This document shows, piece by piece, positions 1 through 11,660 of a stretch of 64,000 nt of DNA. This stretch comes from Heloderma charlesbogerti (taxonomy: Eukaryota > Chordata > Lepidosauria > Squamata > Helodermatidae): contig JANEZZ010001566.1 of the NCBI GenBank assembly GCA_026122225.1, forward strand, positions 100,001 through 164,000. Reading direction: 5' to 3'. The notes beneath the pieces are model-generated. The model was given only the letters and a program-made list of their open reading frames with translations, was not told where the DNA came from and searched no databases. Position 1 is the first letter of the stretch; each line of letters starts with the position of its first letter. Both the position numbers and the translations under genes were made by a program.

Positions 1-281
1 CTTAATGGAGAAGCCCCTATGCATGACTGCTGGAGATAAGGCCGCACATGCACTGGCATGCAGAGGCCATAGCTAGCAGGCACAATCCCACCCTCCCTCA
101 CACGTTCAGTGAATGTGAGAGGGGGTGACATTGTGTCAACATCCCTTGAGGGACCAGCAATGGTGACCAAGGAAATGGTCTGTGGCTCCAATCTTGCAGA
201 TACTTACTAAACTGAATGCAGTGGGACTTCTTGAGTAAATTTGCATAAGATTGGTCTGCATGATTCCCTGTCAATGTAAAC

Positions 282-345
282 CAGGGCTGCAGAACCTCAG
301 GCTCACAGGCCAAATCCAACCTGCCTAGAATTCCATGTGGCATAT
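282..345. mobile_element. hAT-like element fragment (terminal part)
   Basis: Begins CAGGGCTGCAGAACCTCAG and runs through a segment matching the start of the better preserved element at 18406-18730 (CAGGGGTGCAAAAACTCAG, then a GGCC..AATCCA stretch). The continuation of that element is found only at about 1605-1750, so this copy is either split by about 1.25 kb or is one of two separate scraps. Identification rests on that in-window similarity only. Confidence 0.4.
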
Positions 346-1166
346 GCCCTGGTTCAGAGATTCTCTCAAACTATATTGTCATTACATTGGCAACCAATGA
401 TCACCTGTCTGCTGTGTATACAGTCAGATTTCTCTTACAACCAGATACCACCTAGAGCCAGTTCAATAGTTCACTCTGATATGAGTAATACAGAATTCTA
501 GTCCTTAAGAAATACTCTCTCAGACAAGATTTATCTTTTTGTCTTTTACTACAAAGTATTAGCGTAACAGCGCTAAATAGAAGAGCTTATGCCTGCATAA
601 ATTCAAACACACGAAACATCTAACATCATTCTTAAAGAAGGCTTCTAAGCAGAGTCAAGTACATTTGCTCGTTCTCAGTGATAATCAATATCAAGCTTAC
701 CAGGTTGATTCTACAGGCAACACATTAGGGAAAGTGGATCCTAAAGAATAGTTTCCACTGTTGCGTGTTCTGAGTCTCCTTTATATACTTTTTGGATGCT
801 ATAAAATATGTCCAAACTATTTTTACTACAGTTTATATTTCTTATCCAAGAATTCCAAAGATAACCTTTCTACTCTTAAATCTTCATATGTCTAAAAAAC
901 AGTATTGAATTTTGAAGTTTCTTATAGAGATTAACGTGCATACCAACATACTTATCAAAATATCGTAACTTTCTTTGACATGTTACAGGTATGTTTTTGA
1001 CACAAGCAGATTTATTTGACATCATCCTGTCTTGTGAGCATGTTTTTCATACATATTTATGGTCTCCAGTGAGGCCTCTTGGTCACTTATCTGATGGCCC
1101 ATCTGACCTAATGACCTTACAAGACTCTACTAAGTAAAAGTCATAAACCTAGATTTAGCATTTACA
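346..1166. other. Unassigned AT-rich stretch
   Basis: I see no convincing ORF, repeat terminus, tandem array or RNA gene here. The DNA is AT-rich and of ordinary complexity. Confidence 0.5.
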
Positions 1167-1326
1167 CATAGAATCATAGAATAGTAGGGTTGGAAGGAGC
1201 CTATAAGACCATCAAGTCCAACCCTCTGCTCAATGCAGGAAACTAAGTCAAAGCATCCCTGACAGATAGATGGTTGTCCATCTTCATCTTGAATGCCTCC
1301 AGTATGGGAGAGCCCACTACCTCCAC
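1167..1326 (-). mobile_element. CR1 LINE 3' end, antisense
   Basis: The segment starts with the reverse complement of the CR1 3' terminus (CATAGAATCATAGAATAG), then GGTTGGAAGG and GTCCAACCC. It continues into DNA that closely parallels the larger antisense CR1 at 51214-51940 (the CCTCCAGTrTGGGAGAGCCCA stretch). It covers only the 3' UTR and last codons of ORF2 and is truncated at the 5' side, as is usual for CR1. Confidence 0.85.
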
Positions 1327-1604
1327 ATCCTTATCTGGATTCCTTTCTAAACAGTAAAAGGATACTAATGATCTATTTCTAATGGCCTGGTACAATTGTC
1401 TCTCATCTGACAAACCTCAGAGATAAGACATTTTAATTACTCTTGGGTGAGAAGCCCATACTGGGTGGTGTTAGGCACTGGAATCCCATTTTTAATTCCA
1501 GAATTCTCTTGGAGATATTTGATTATAGAATTTCCTAATAGAGCAGCAGGGGTAAGATCATGCAAATATGAAAGATTTGCTTGATCTACCACATCCAATC
1601 CAGA

Positions 1605-1750
1605 TCAGATGGCCACACCCCTTTCCTCCAGCCACCAATCATATGGTGGTTTCCCAGGCTTTGTGCAGTTTTTTCCCCATTCTAAAAGGTTGAACTGCCT
1701 CTCCTAAAGTTTAGTGACTGGCAATAAGAACTTAACTGGCATTTTCATTC
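1605..1750. mobile_element. hAT-like element fragment (interior part)
   Basis: Matches the interior of the element at 18406-18730: CCCCTTTCCTCCAGCC, then TTTTTTCCCCATTCTAAAAG, GGTTGAA and CTCTCCTAAAG. Together with 282-345 it could be one element interrupted by later DNA that includes the CR1 scrap at 1167. Confidence 0.45.
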
Positions 1751-2633
1751 TAGACTACCCTCAAGAGGCCTGAACCTGCTTGGCTTAATAGAAAGCTGTG
1801 TTCCCATAGAAACTGTAGGTGCTGATTTGGATTGGGCCCATAGCAGGGGGCATGGGTTAAACTCCTAGCCCCATATTAGGGCCTTATCTGGATTGGACCC
1901 TCTACACCTACTCTAAAGTTTTTTTAAAAAAAAAAATAAAGTAATGTCTGTTCTGGCCTTCTGATAGAGTAATTCAATATTCTGTCAGTAGATGTCACTA
2001 TTTCAATTTTGTCTCCTAACTTAAGAAGGCTGCTGTAATGCCATGTGCTGTCACTAGGTGCTTTTTTGGTCTTTATTCATATTTATTGATTAGTAACACT
2101 TATATACCACTTAATATAATAACATCTCTAAGCAGTATGGGGTAACAATGTGCTCTGTAATTCTGACAAAAACTAAGAGCAACCTGAGAAGGGGGGAAAT
2201 ACCCATATGTTCCCACTCAGACTAGAGCAGGTACACATTTTAAAACAGAACCTATGCCTATTCCTCAAACCAGAAAGGCACATTATGCAGCTTGAAACTT
2301 ACCTGATTTGGGCAGATTTTCCAAAAACAAATTATGAGAAAACCTTAGGAGAAACATGCACTTGAAAATGGAAAACACTATGCAGCATCTGCAAATGTTG
2401 TTGTGATATCTGATGTTAGAGAAGACTTACTAGAATCCAGGGACTCAAAACTAAATCAGTACTGAAAACCAAAAAGGACCTTGGTTAACATCTGTTAACA
2501 TCTGTCTGAACCCATTCTAGCTTCTGCAAACTGCATCATTGAGCCATTTAGTGGATAACATTGATACTGTTTGTTTGTATGTTTGCTTTCCATTTGACAC
2601 ACCCAGCCAGACCTAGCTATATTATTTTTATTT
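1751..2633. other. Unassigned stretch with a short A tract
   Basis: Contains a T/A run around 1919-1940. No supported gene or recognisable repeat boundary was found in the remainder. Confidence 0.4.
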
Positions 2634-2914
2634 ATTGGTTTATTTACTAACATGAGGATGCATGGTGCTTCACAGAGTACAAGAGAGTAAACCTCTGCCC
2701 CAAGGAGCTTACCATCTACAATTCAATACAGGGAAAACAGTAGGGGAAGGGGAGGGAAGAACAGGCAGGTCTAAACAGAGACATAATATGCAGTTGTTTC
2801 AGTTGCGCATGCTTAGACCTAGTTACAGGCAGAGTTACAGAGCATGAGTATGGGTTTGTGCCAAAGGTTTAATGGAAAGGGTGAGCTTTCAGGAGTGATT
2901 TGAATGAAATCAAA
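2634..2914. repeat. Old interspersed repeat, left half
   Basis: Contains CCCCAAGGAGCTTACCATCTA, a phrase common in old amniote interspersed repeats, followed by purine-rich sequence. It ends at the outer hAT insertion site (AAATCAAA). The sequence after that insertion (12562 onward) reads as a continuation of similar purine-rich DNA, so this repeat is probably the lowest layer of the nest that follows. The family name is not certain. Confidence 0.4.
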
Positions 2915-2985
2915 CAGGGGTCCCCAACATGGCCCCCATGGGCACCATAACACCATGGGCACCCCAATTCATTTTTAAAAACTAC
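2915..2985. mobile_element. Outer hAT-type element, left remnant
   Basis: Begins CAGGGGTCCCCAAC, a typical hAT terminus, and includes CCATGGGCACC. The matching right end is at 12492-12561 (GGGGCACTG). The 8-bp flanks AAATCAAA (2907-2914) and AAATTAGA (12562-12569) agree at 6 of 8 bases, as expected for an old 8-bp hAT target duplication. An L1, a LINE and two smaller elements now separate the two ends by about 9.5 kb. Confidence 0.7.
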
Positions 2986-3182
2986 ATTATTTTTTCCATT
3001 TTGTTAACATATGTCCATTTTGTATGAAATGCATGCAACCTCTTAGCAATTATACATAGGCTTCAATAAAAGTGTACCAAATATCCACATAAGTATCCAT
3101 TTGAAGGTGGTGTCTATATGCCACCCATTCAAATATTGAAAGTGTTATAAGGTCCTCAATTCATTGTATTATAAGAGGTGAG
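2986..3182 (-). mobile_element. L1-type LINE 3' end, antisense, left part
   Basis: Parallels the L1 3' end at 56602-57567: ATAGGCTTCAATA, GTACCAAATATCCA, CCATTTG, and CATTGTATTATAAG near the end. It is cut at 3182 by the sense LINE, and the same L1 resumes at 12008 after an 88-bp duplicated overlap. The segment covers the 3' UTR and last part of ORF2. Confidence 0.75.
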
Positions 3183-4433
3183 AAAGCTATCAATGGCTAC
3201 TGGGATAAAAGCGATCCAAGATGGCGATGGAGTAGTAGCTTGTTTTGGCCTTCCTCCCAATCTGCAGTATTTGCAGTATTTTATCCTTTTTGTAGCTCAG
3301 AAATCCCTATCAATTTGTTGCCGTTTATGTGGGATTTTATGTGCAATTCTTGGGTGGTGAATGCTTAGCTCTTTGAGGAGTGAAAACATAGATACAAGTC
3401 TGCTTCATCCTAGGAGCCTCAGCATCTGGGTTGGTGCGTGTTCAATGTTAAATAAAAATAAAAGAAGATAAGACACCTGTAAAGCTCAGCAGAAGGTGCA
3501 TGAAATCAGCGCCTGGCACTGAATTAAGTCTTAGTGGATGGGAACTGGAGTCTTTTTTGCTACTCCTACCAGCCTTAGAGATCTTGCAAGCCTTTGCCAA
3601 GGAGAAGCTCGGACTCGCTTGGTAATTGTTGCAAAGTTAAGACAGTCTGAGTTTATTGGCTAAGGATAAGGAGAGTTCACTTTCTGACTGGCCTGCTTGT
3701 CCTTCCCTGTCATCCCTGCTCCATGCCTAGGCCTGGGCCACTGCCTGTGTTTTTCTTCGTGTGATCTCCTGCTGCACAGAATTATTGGGGAGTCACTTGT
3801 GGCCTGCCTATGGTTTAAGGACTCTTGCCCATGGTCTCCTCCCTGTGGCAAACCAGAGCTTCTGGCAGGATCTGGCCCTTGAGTCCTGAATTAACAGCTG
3901 CTGACAAGTTTGACCTGCTCCATTTCCTCTGCAATTGTTTTCTTTGAATATTGTCCTGTGCCCATTTAAGTTAGTGTGTTTGCGCTTATGTGTCAGTGTT
4001 TGTGTGCTTGTGGGGTTGAAACTTTTGAATGAAATGAACTGGTGAACCCCACAGCGCTGGCAACTAAGGTTGTATTTTATTTTAATGTGCTTGCTGGCCT
4101 AGCTCAAGCTATTTTAATTTATTTCATTGTGAATTTTCCGCTGTGTCTTAATTTTTACTGATTTTAATTAAATTTATTTTAATTATCAAGTATGGTTCTC
4201 ACGAGACAAGGGTGTAAGGCCTTGGGGATCTTCTCTCCCCCAGTGCCTGACCTTCCCCACCCCAAAACAAAACAAACAAACAAACAAACATTCCATCCCT
4301 TTTTGCTTTAAAAGAGAAAGACGGCAATAAGTCTTCCTGTTCTCATTCCACCTCATCTGCCCTAATATCTTGGATTGGTCTGTAAATTACCTCCCTTGTA
4401 ACAATTCTACCACACAGGATAGGGAAGGGGAAA
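3183..4433 (+). other. 5' untranslated region of the LINE
   Basis: Extends from the target duplication to the first ORF1-like frame and has no long ORF. GATCCAAGATGGCGATGG near the start resembles the AAGATGGCG phrase at the 5' end of several LINE families. An A/AAAC-rich simple stretch lies at 4264-4290. Confidence 0.5.
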
Positions 4434-6683
4434 TTGATCTTGCCAGCAGAAATTGCCCAAGCCAACATCGCACATGCTGCAAGTACAAAAGAGTGCCCTC
4501 CTGCATGGCTGGGAGGTAACCATAGGACCTCTGTGTTTACTCTTGAATCTTCCCCTATCCTAACGGTGGAAATTCCTCCATCGGTGAAGAGTTTGCTTAA
4601 AGTGGGAATGGATCCCACTGAGGGTTTAAACCCTATCGCTCACCTTAAGAACCAGATAGATTTCATCACTGAAGACCTCGACTTAACAAAGTTTTTTTGG
4701 CAGAATGCTACAGTTTGTTAACTACCATGGCTGAATTATATAAGAACTTTGAGGCCTCAGTGGACACCCTCTCAAAAAGCGAAGTTATAAATGATGGACT
4801 CCCTTCTAAAATAGGTCAAAAAAAGGGCACAGTTAACAAACAGCTTAATAAAGTAAAGAAAAATCGCCAAACTAGGAAGATAGATAAAAGAAAGTCTAAA
4901 AATGTTAAAACCTCTCTAGGAACGGTAAAAAAACATCCCAACACTACAATAAAATTAATTTCTGCAAACTTTTCAAATTATTAGATGACCTCCTCCCAAA
5001 GTCACCAAAACATCAGCAGCAGCAAAGAAAAAAGCTTAAGACATCATTATCTAAAAGAGCATCTGCTGCCGCTAAGGGATTATCGAAAAACCTTTAACTG
5101 AGACCCCTGAGAGCAGGATTCCTAGTGTCTCTCCTTCTGCACAAGATGTAATACAAGATCCATGGCAGCATGTACTTGTCCTTGGGACAGACTTAAAGAT
5201 CAAAAACCAAATGGAACGCACCAAAGAATTAAGCCAAAGATAAATGAAAAATGGTGTTTAGTTCTAAGCCACCAAAAGTTGGTTTTTTCAAATTTCCCAA
5301 AGCCCAAAGGCCACTTTCTCAAAAGAACGTAAAATGCACTTCCTTCAATTGGTTGATAAAGTAACTCCGCAGCTCATTAATTTTGATGAGATACTAAATA
5401 TAATTTGTTTTATGATTATCATCATGCCCAGCTCTGTGGTGACTTTTAGTTCTTGGCAAGTTTTGAAGAACATATATGCTAAAAAAGAGGATTATCTAAA
5501 ACTGGGACTGTTTGTGTCTAGATTTTTCGAAACTAATAACATAATGGCTATATACCATAAGGATCCAGGATCATTACTCACCACTTGTAATACTGGGAAG
5601 TTAATCTGTTTAGAAGATTTTTGGTACCAGGGCCATTCTCTTTACCCAAATACGTCAAATATGTTAGAAGAAGTACACTTAGCCCTTCGAAAGCAGAACG
5701 CCCCCGTAAAAGAAGTGTTACTTCTTCACACCCAAGCCCCAGATACAGCTCCACCAGTGGGGAAGAGCTGCCAGAGATATAACACATAGTCAACTCCATC
5801 TTGACCTGCAGTGCAGGGAGGAGGATAAATCTCTATTTCCTCTAAATGAAGAATGTAAATTTGAAGAGGAACTCTTCCCTGAAGAGTGTAAGCTGTTGAA
5901 AAGCTTTGATGCCCTTCCGGGATGGGATCAACAGATGGTTTTAATGAGACTATCCTCCTTACAAAAATTATTAGCATCCAAGCATCATCAGGGCATGGGG
6001 ACTTCTCTGAGTAATCCTCTTCCAGCTGGCCATCCCCCACAACAAGCAGAAGTGGTCTCAGGCAAGAGAGAGACTAATCCAGCTGGCCATCCCCCACAAC
6101 AAGCAGAAGTGGTCTCAGGCAAGAGAGAGACTAATCCAGCTGGCCATCCCCCACAACAAGCAGAAGTGGTCTCAGGCAAGAGAGAGACTAATCCATCTAG
6201 GAGGTTGTTCATAATGGGAGAATGTAGATCCCCTTCCCCCAATCTCCTGGAGAACAAATGTGGGAGGAAAAGCCAGAACATTTACAACCTTATCAAGAGG
6301 ATTTATTCAAACCCATGTGATACAGGTATTGCCAACTCTGCCCTTTCAAAGGGTCCAGATTTAGTCCAGCATGGCTACTTCAAAACAAACTCCAAAGTGT
6401 TGTGGCAGAAGTTAATCCACAGCCTACCCCTTTTGTACCTGCAATAAGAGTTAAAATTACTGCCCATTTACTGACTCCAACTATACTACATGCTGCTCAA
6501 AATTGTATAGTTGAAGACCACACCACAGGAGTAGACCCTCTATGTGAATATCACCAACCTGTTCCTAATAAAAGTCCATCAAAGGGCAGAAACTATAGAA
6601 AAGAAGCCACAGACGTTCAGCATAATAGAGAGATACCTGGTAAACCTGCCCCTAGCATGTCTGCAGAGGTAGAGCAATGCTGA
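4434..6683 (+). pseudogene. LINE ORF1-like remnants (broken)
   Basis: Several frame-shifted open segments follow one another on the plus strand: 4434-4721, 4697-4984, 5334-5789, 5896-6447 and 6402-6683. The second is very lysine-rich (KKNRQTRKIDKRKSKN), consistent with a nucleic-acid-binding ORF1 product, which in LINEs coats the element RNA. The position immediately upstream of the endonuclease supports ORF1. I see no zinc knuckle or esterase motif. Stops and frameshifts make it non-functional. A 57-bp unit is tandemly triplicated at 6022-6192. The exact start is uncertain. Confidence 0.6.
6022..6192 (+). repeat. Three tandem copies of a 57-bp unit inside ORF1
   Basis: Units start at 6022, 6079 and 6136, and each encodes PAGHPPQQAEVVSGKRETN in the same frame. 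The copies are essentially identical, so the expansion is younger than the general decay of the LINE, or was present in the source element. Because 57 is divisible by three, the frame is preserved. Confidence 0.95.
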
Positions 6684-6719
6684 CTACCCGCCCAGCCTCG
6701 CTCTAGACACCCGGTGTTG

Positions 6720-7480
6720 ATGAAGATTCTCTCCTGGAATGTTGCAGTTGGATCTCTCAACTAGCAGATGAGAACTTTAAAGAATTCTGCACCCAATTTC
6801 AAACCATTCTTATTCAAGAATCCTGGGTCACATTAACAACTTTTCCCTCCCTACCTGGGTATGCTTCCTATTCTTCACCTGCAGTTAAAGTAGAAAATAA
6901 AGGGCATCCAAGAGGTGGTCTTGCCACTCTGGTCTCAGTTGACTTTAACCCAATTATATCACCTGGTGATGTAGGCTTTACTAACAATATCATAACCCTC
7001 CAAATTGCCAGGACATCTGGTTTAAAAAAATTCCTGATTATTTACTGTCACCCATATAATTTAAAGCACGAGGGATCCCAAATTTGGTCAGATTTAGATC
7101 ATGTACTTACTTTTTTTGACACTAATGTCGACCCTCTAATTATATTAGCAGGAGATATGAATGCCAGAACTGGGCAAAATAACAACAAGATAGAAGAAAA
7201 GATGGGATTAAGCCCTGAACAGCTCACCCATCTCCCTGTCAGGAACTCTAAAGATTCTGGGATTAATAAAGCCGGCCAATTACTATTTGCCCTTGTTCTT
7301 AAATTCCATTTACATATTTGTAATGGGAAGGACGGAGATTATGATACTGATTCATATACATATATTGGACTGAGGGGCAAGAGCGTGTTGGATTTTATGA
7401 TCCTCTCTCAACCAGCTGCAGCCCTTTTTTTGAACTTCAAGGTTGCCATCAGGCCAGAGAGTGATCATATGCCAATCTAA
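6720..7480 (+). pseudogene. LINE ORF2 endonuclease domain (broken)
   Basis: Starts at an ATG giving MKILSWNVAVGSLN and then a stop. A shifted frame continues with FQTILIQESW (the catalytic Glu of the exonuclease-endonuclease-phosphatase fold), a GGLATLVS strand, LIILAGDMNARTG (metal and catalytic Asp/Asn) and PESDHMPI (the C-terminal SDH motif). This enzyme nicks target DNA to start target-primed reverse transcription. The 6720 start is chosen because MKILSWN is the usual beginning of this domain. One early stop and at least one frameshift make it inactive. Confidence 0.85.
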
Positions 7481-7501
7481 CTCTCTCTCTCTCTCTCTCT
7501 T
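7481..7501 (+). repeat. (CT)n microsatellite
   Basis: A short run of CT dinucleotides directly after the endonuclease SDH motif, within the LINE ORF2. It probably contributes to the frame break there. Confidence 0.95.
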
Positions 7502-7509
7502 TGAGCACG

Positions 7510-9527
7510 GGATCAACTCCCTTACCTACAATACCATCAGAAAATCTGACTGTTCGAGGCGAAAGACGTATACAGTGGCATGGAAAGATCCAGGAAGAGA
7601 TATCTCAATTCCTGGTGTCCCCTGGAATGCTGTTACTAAGAGATAAACTCTTGACTGCCGGAGATCCCCTGGTAATCTTCGAGAAAATGGTTCAAATGAT
7701 TAGACCTTTATTAGTCACCTCTAAAGCTATCCATCCACTGAAACCTCCTAATAGAGGTTGGTTTGATGCTCAGTGCATAGCCCAGAAGTGCACTCTAGCA
7801 AAGGCCATAAGAAAACTGAGGTGTGAGGACTCTGTAGAAAATTTTACTTGTTTTATATTTCTCCGAAGAAAATATAAAAATTTGTTGTGCTCAAAAAAAC
7901 ATGAATACATGTGCAAATCATGAACGGAATTGGGTCTGGTGGCTATGGAAAGGGATTCATCCTGATTTTGGACTTTAGTAACCAAAGGGCTCCATGGTTT
8001 TAGTAGCCCTATCGACAATCAAATTACATTGATGCAGTGGCACACCTATTTTTCTGCACTCTATAGTCACTCCACACCTTGGACAGCTACAGCCCTACTA
8101 TATAATACAAAACTCACGTTGTCTCCTCATTGTCTTGAATGGGATCCAGTTACTCCAGATGAGATAAAAGGCTTATCAACTCCCACCCTACAAAAAAAAA
8201 AAAAGCACCCGGTGAGGATATGCTCCCAGGAGAATTGCTCAGAGCACATTCTGATTTGTGTTGTCCAGTCCTTGCCACCATATTCACTTTTATAAATTCT
8301 CATGGGATTGCTCCTCAGGACTGGGGGGTGAGTATCGTAGTCCCAATTCATAAGAAAGGTCCAAGTCCAATCCAAAGAACTTTAGACCAATTAGTCTGCT
8401 AAATATTATCTCTAAATTATACGCCAAATATCTACTACACAGACTAGACTCTTGGGCAGCTGAAAACTCAATCATTGCTGAACAACAGGCAGGATTCAGA
8501 AAGGGAAAGTCCACAATAGACAAATGTTTTGTTCTTCACCATCTCATTCAAAAATACTCTCAACATGATAGAAAAGAACTATTCACCACTTTTGTGGACT
8601 TTAGCTCAGTTTTTTATCTTATCGACAGAAGTCACTTATGGGAAAAGTTCTCTACCACAAATATTGACAGAACATCGTTCTATTTAATTAAAATGCTCCA
8701 CTCTGATACCTCTCTCAGGGTCAGACTTGGGGCAAATGGCCTGATTTCAGAAAACATCTTGACCAAAAGAAGTGTACATCAGGGCTGCCTTTTGCCTCCC
8801 TTTCTGTTCAATTTTTATATAAATAATATTGTTCAAGAACTGAGAGGCTTGGAATTCTTTCCTGCCACAATTCTGGATGTAAAACTCTCAATTCTTCTGT
8901 ATGCTGATGACACTGTCATATTTTCAACTACACTAGTTGGAATGCAGAGACTATTGACTGAACTGAACAAGTTCACAAATGAACATCTAATAATCAATCA
9001 TTCCAAAACTAAAGTGGTAGTTTTTGGAAATAAGAAAAACACACACATGGAAACTGGATAATAAACCCATTGACCAACAACACGGTTTTAAATATCTGGG
9101 ACTTGGGTTTAATGCTCTTATTTCATGGAGATGCCACTTGGAGGCTGCTAAGTGGAAGACCTCCTACTCCATATATTCTCTGATGCGTTTCTTTAAATCT
9201 CAAGTGGGGAGCCTGGTTGCACCAGCAATTGAGATATTTTTGAGGAAGATATTGCCCCAGTTGCTGTGTGGTGCGGAGATCTGGGGATATACAAATGTTT
9301 ATATCCTAGAGGTGGTTCAGAACTCCTTCATGAGATCCCTTCTAGCTGTCCCCCAAGCTACACCAGCCCCCATATTGCGGGCAGAGACAGGGATACTCTC
9401 TACTGAAGCACAGGTGCATGCTGCACTTGCTTTGTACTGGCTGAAGGTGTCATGCAGGCATGACTCCCACTCACCTAAAAAGTGTCCTTTAGAACAACTG
9501 CAACACCAACACAAAATTCTTGGGTAA
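7510..9527 (+). pseudogene. LINE ORF2 linker and reverse transcriptase (broken)
   Basis: Open segments in changing frames give, in order: a linker; a VVPIHKKG motif (about 8337-8360); QAGFRKGKSTIDKC (about 8480-8525); FTTFVDFSSVF (RT motif A, about 8583-8615, with the Asp kept); SVHQGCLLPPFLFNFYINN (motif B region, about 8775-8830); and LLYADDTVIF (motif C, about 8894-8925). A thumb-like region follows to 9527. The product would copy element RNA at the nicked target. Several frameshifts inactivate it, and it is cut at 9531 by a palindrome-array element. Confidence 0.9.
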
Positions 9528-9531
9528 AATC

Positions 9532-10469
9532 TAGGGATGTCAGAGAATTCCGCCACGGATCTTGGGGAGGCCGAATGCCAGTGCATTCGGCCCCCCAAAA
9601 TCGGTGGCGGAATGGTCTGCCATCCCCCTGCCCCCCCCCGGGACGGGACTTACCTTGGGTGGATCTTCCTGGCGGTGGCGGCAGCTCCGGCAGTGGTGCG
9701 GCGGCCGGTCTTCCGACCGACTGCCGCCGCCGCCATTTCCAGTTAAAAAAAAAACCCAACAAAAAAAGTGATAGGCTACGTAAAGATTACGTAGCCTATC
9801 ATGGCTAGATTTTTAAAAAACACCATGATAGGCTACGTAAATGTTTATGTAGCCATCACGGCTGATTTAAAAGGAAAAAACATGTGCGTATGCAAATGGC
9901 GGCGCCCATGGGCGCCGCCATTTGCGTTCCTTATTTTGGCACATCTTAGTCTATGTAAACATTTATGTAGACTAAGACGGCGAAAAAGGGGGAACGCAAA
10001 TAGCGTAGACGCTACGCTATTTGCGTTCCCCTTATTTTCGCCATCTTAGTCTACGTAAATGTTTATGTAGACTAAGACGTGCCAAAGTAAGGAACAAAAA
10101 TGGCGGCGCCCATGGGTGCCGCCATTTGCCAACGCATGTTGTTGTTGTTTTCTTTTAAATCAGCCGTGATAGGCTACGTAAACATTTACGTAGCCTATCA
10201 CGGCTGACTGCAGGGATGCAAACAGCAGCAGCTACAGCCGCTGCCATTTGCATCCCTGCTAGCCAGTGGCCGGATGTCCGGCTGCTGGCGGAGCAGGCTG
10301 GCAGCTCCGCAGAATCCCTGCAGAGCGGAGCCAGCCGGCCAGAATTTCGGGGGGGAGGGATGGAGCGCCTCCCCCCCTGGCCAGAATTTCGTGGGGAGGG
10401 ACGGAGCACCTCCCCACCACCACGAATGTCACCCTTCGAAAAGGTAAGTGACTTTCGTACATCCCTTTC
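9532..10469 (+). mobile_element. Palindrome-array hAT-type element, copy A
   Basis: Starts TAGGGATGTCAGAGAATTCC and ends CTTTCGTACATCCCT plus TTC. Flanks GTAAAATC (9524-9531) and GTATAATC (10470-10477) match at 7 of 8 bases, and removing the element rejoins the LINE reading frame. The interior is a row of hairpins: a GAATGC..GCATTC hairpin near the left end; TAGGCTACGTAAA hairpins near 9770-9805 and 9825-9862; CAAATGGCGGCGCCC near 9890-9930; AGTCTACGTAAA pairs near 9945 and 10050; and CAAATAGCGTAGACGCTAC near 9990. It has no ORF of transposase size. Outward splice-donor-like motifs lie at 9648-9654 (reverse) and 10441-10449. Confidence 0.88.
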
Positions 10470-10477
10470 GTATAATC

Positions 10478-10880
10478 TGTAAGACACATTTTATATAACT
10501 ATGGGATTAGTATAGATGTCTTACCCTCCTCTAACACTGACAGAGTAAAACAGCTCTGCAAGGAAAGAATTTCCCTATATGCACAACATCGAGATCTATA
10601 TTCCATCTCCAATATGTCATACTCAACCTGGTATCCCCTGTATAAAACAACGTATGGCTTGGAGCGCTACTTCACTCTGCTCACTGTTGCTCCCCGAAGA
10701 AAATCATTTACAGCCCTGAGAGTACAGAGCATGCCCTCTGCTTTCCTAGATGGAAGATTTTAAAAAGTCGTATTCCATCTATGACTCTGTATATGCAAGT
10801 CCGGTGAGGTTGAGGATACTGATAACTATCTCCTCCATTGCCCCCTCTATGAGTCCCCAAGAGCCAAATTTCTCCAGTAT
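10478..10880 (+). pseudogene. LINE ORF2 C-terminal part between the two insertions
   Basis: The LINE resumes after copy A with a frame reading SVRHILYNYGISIDV and later LYKTTYGLERYFTLL, then PMYESPRAKF-like sequence. This matches the usual region downstream of the RT thumb. It is interrupted again at 10888 by copy B, whose perfect 8-bp duplication lets the frame be rejoined at 11653. Confidence 0.7.
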
Positions 10881-10888
10881 ACTCTTAA

Positions 10889-11652
10889 TAGGGATGGGCA
10901 GATTACTTACCCCATTCCAGGTGGGAGCGTCTGCTGGGGGGGGAGGTGATCTGTCCTTCCCCCCGGAATCCTCCCTGGCCGGCTCCACTCCGTGGCAAGT
11001 CCGCGGAGCCGCCAGCTGGGCCCGCCCGCAGCCAGACTTCTGTCCACTGCAGGGCTGCGGCCGCAAATGGCGTCCGGTGTAGCGGGCACCATTTGCGTCC
11101 CTGCGTTAGCCATGATAGGCTACATATATATTTATATAGCCTATCACGGCAAAGAGCAGGGACACAAATGGCAGCTGCTACACCATTTGCATCCCTGCGC
11201 TTTTCGTGATAGGCTACATAAATATATACATAGCCTATCACGGCTAATGCAGGGATGCAAATGGCGTAGTGGCCGCCATTTGCATCCCTGCATTAGACGT
11301 GATAGGGTACATATATATTTACTTAGCCTATCACAGCAAAGAGCAGTAACGCAAAAGGTGTAGCGGATGCCATTTGCGTCCCTGCTCTTTGCCATGATAG
11401 GCTACATAAATACATAGCCTATCACGGCTAACGCAGGGAGGCAAATGGCAGCCGCAGACCAGGGCAGCCATTTGCAGCCGCAGACCAGGGCAGCGGGCAG
11501 ACTGGACCAGCCAATGCCAGGTAGGGTCTGTCCCGGGAAAATTTCACGAGGTGGCAAGGGGGAGTGCTCCGTTCCGCCATGGACTCTGGAGGGCCGGATT
11601 CTAAAGAATCCAGCCTCATTGGAGTCTGTGGCAGAATTCTCTAACATCCCTA
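10889..11652 (-). mobile_element. Palindrome-array hAT-type element, copy B
   Basis: Begins TAGGGATGGGCAGATTACTT and ends GAATTCTCTAACATCCCTA, with a perfect 8-bp duplication ACTCTTAA at 10881-10888 and 11653-11660. The interior alternates TGATAGGCTACATA-type and GCAAATGGC/GCCATTTGC hairpins with spacers near 11100-11450. Outward donor-like motifs occur at 10905-10911 (reverse) and 11517-11526. It is the younger insertion in this part of the LINE. No ORF of interest. Confidence 0.9.
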
Positions 11653-11660
11653 ACTCTTAA

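Noticed and set aside
9482..10049. Several overlapping Arg/Pro/Gly-rich ORFs within the palindrome-array copies
   Set aside because: The frames are open on both strands because of palindromic GC-rich hairpins and are not conserved between copies. They are not transposase.
9532..10469. CRISPR-like array of regular repeats
   Set aside because: The repeated units are palindromes of mixed types with hairpin spacing, within a transposon bounded by target duplications in a eukaryotic genome. There are no unique spacers.
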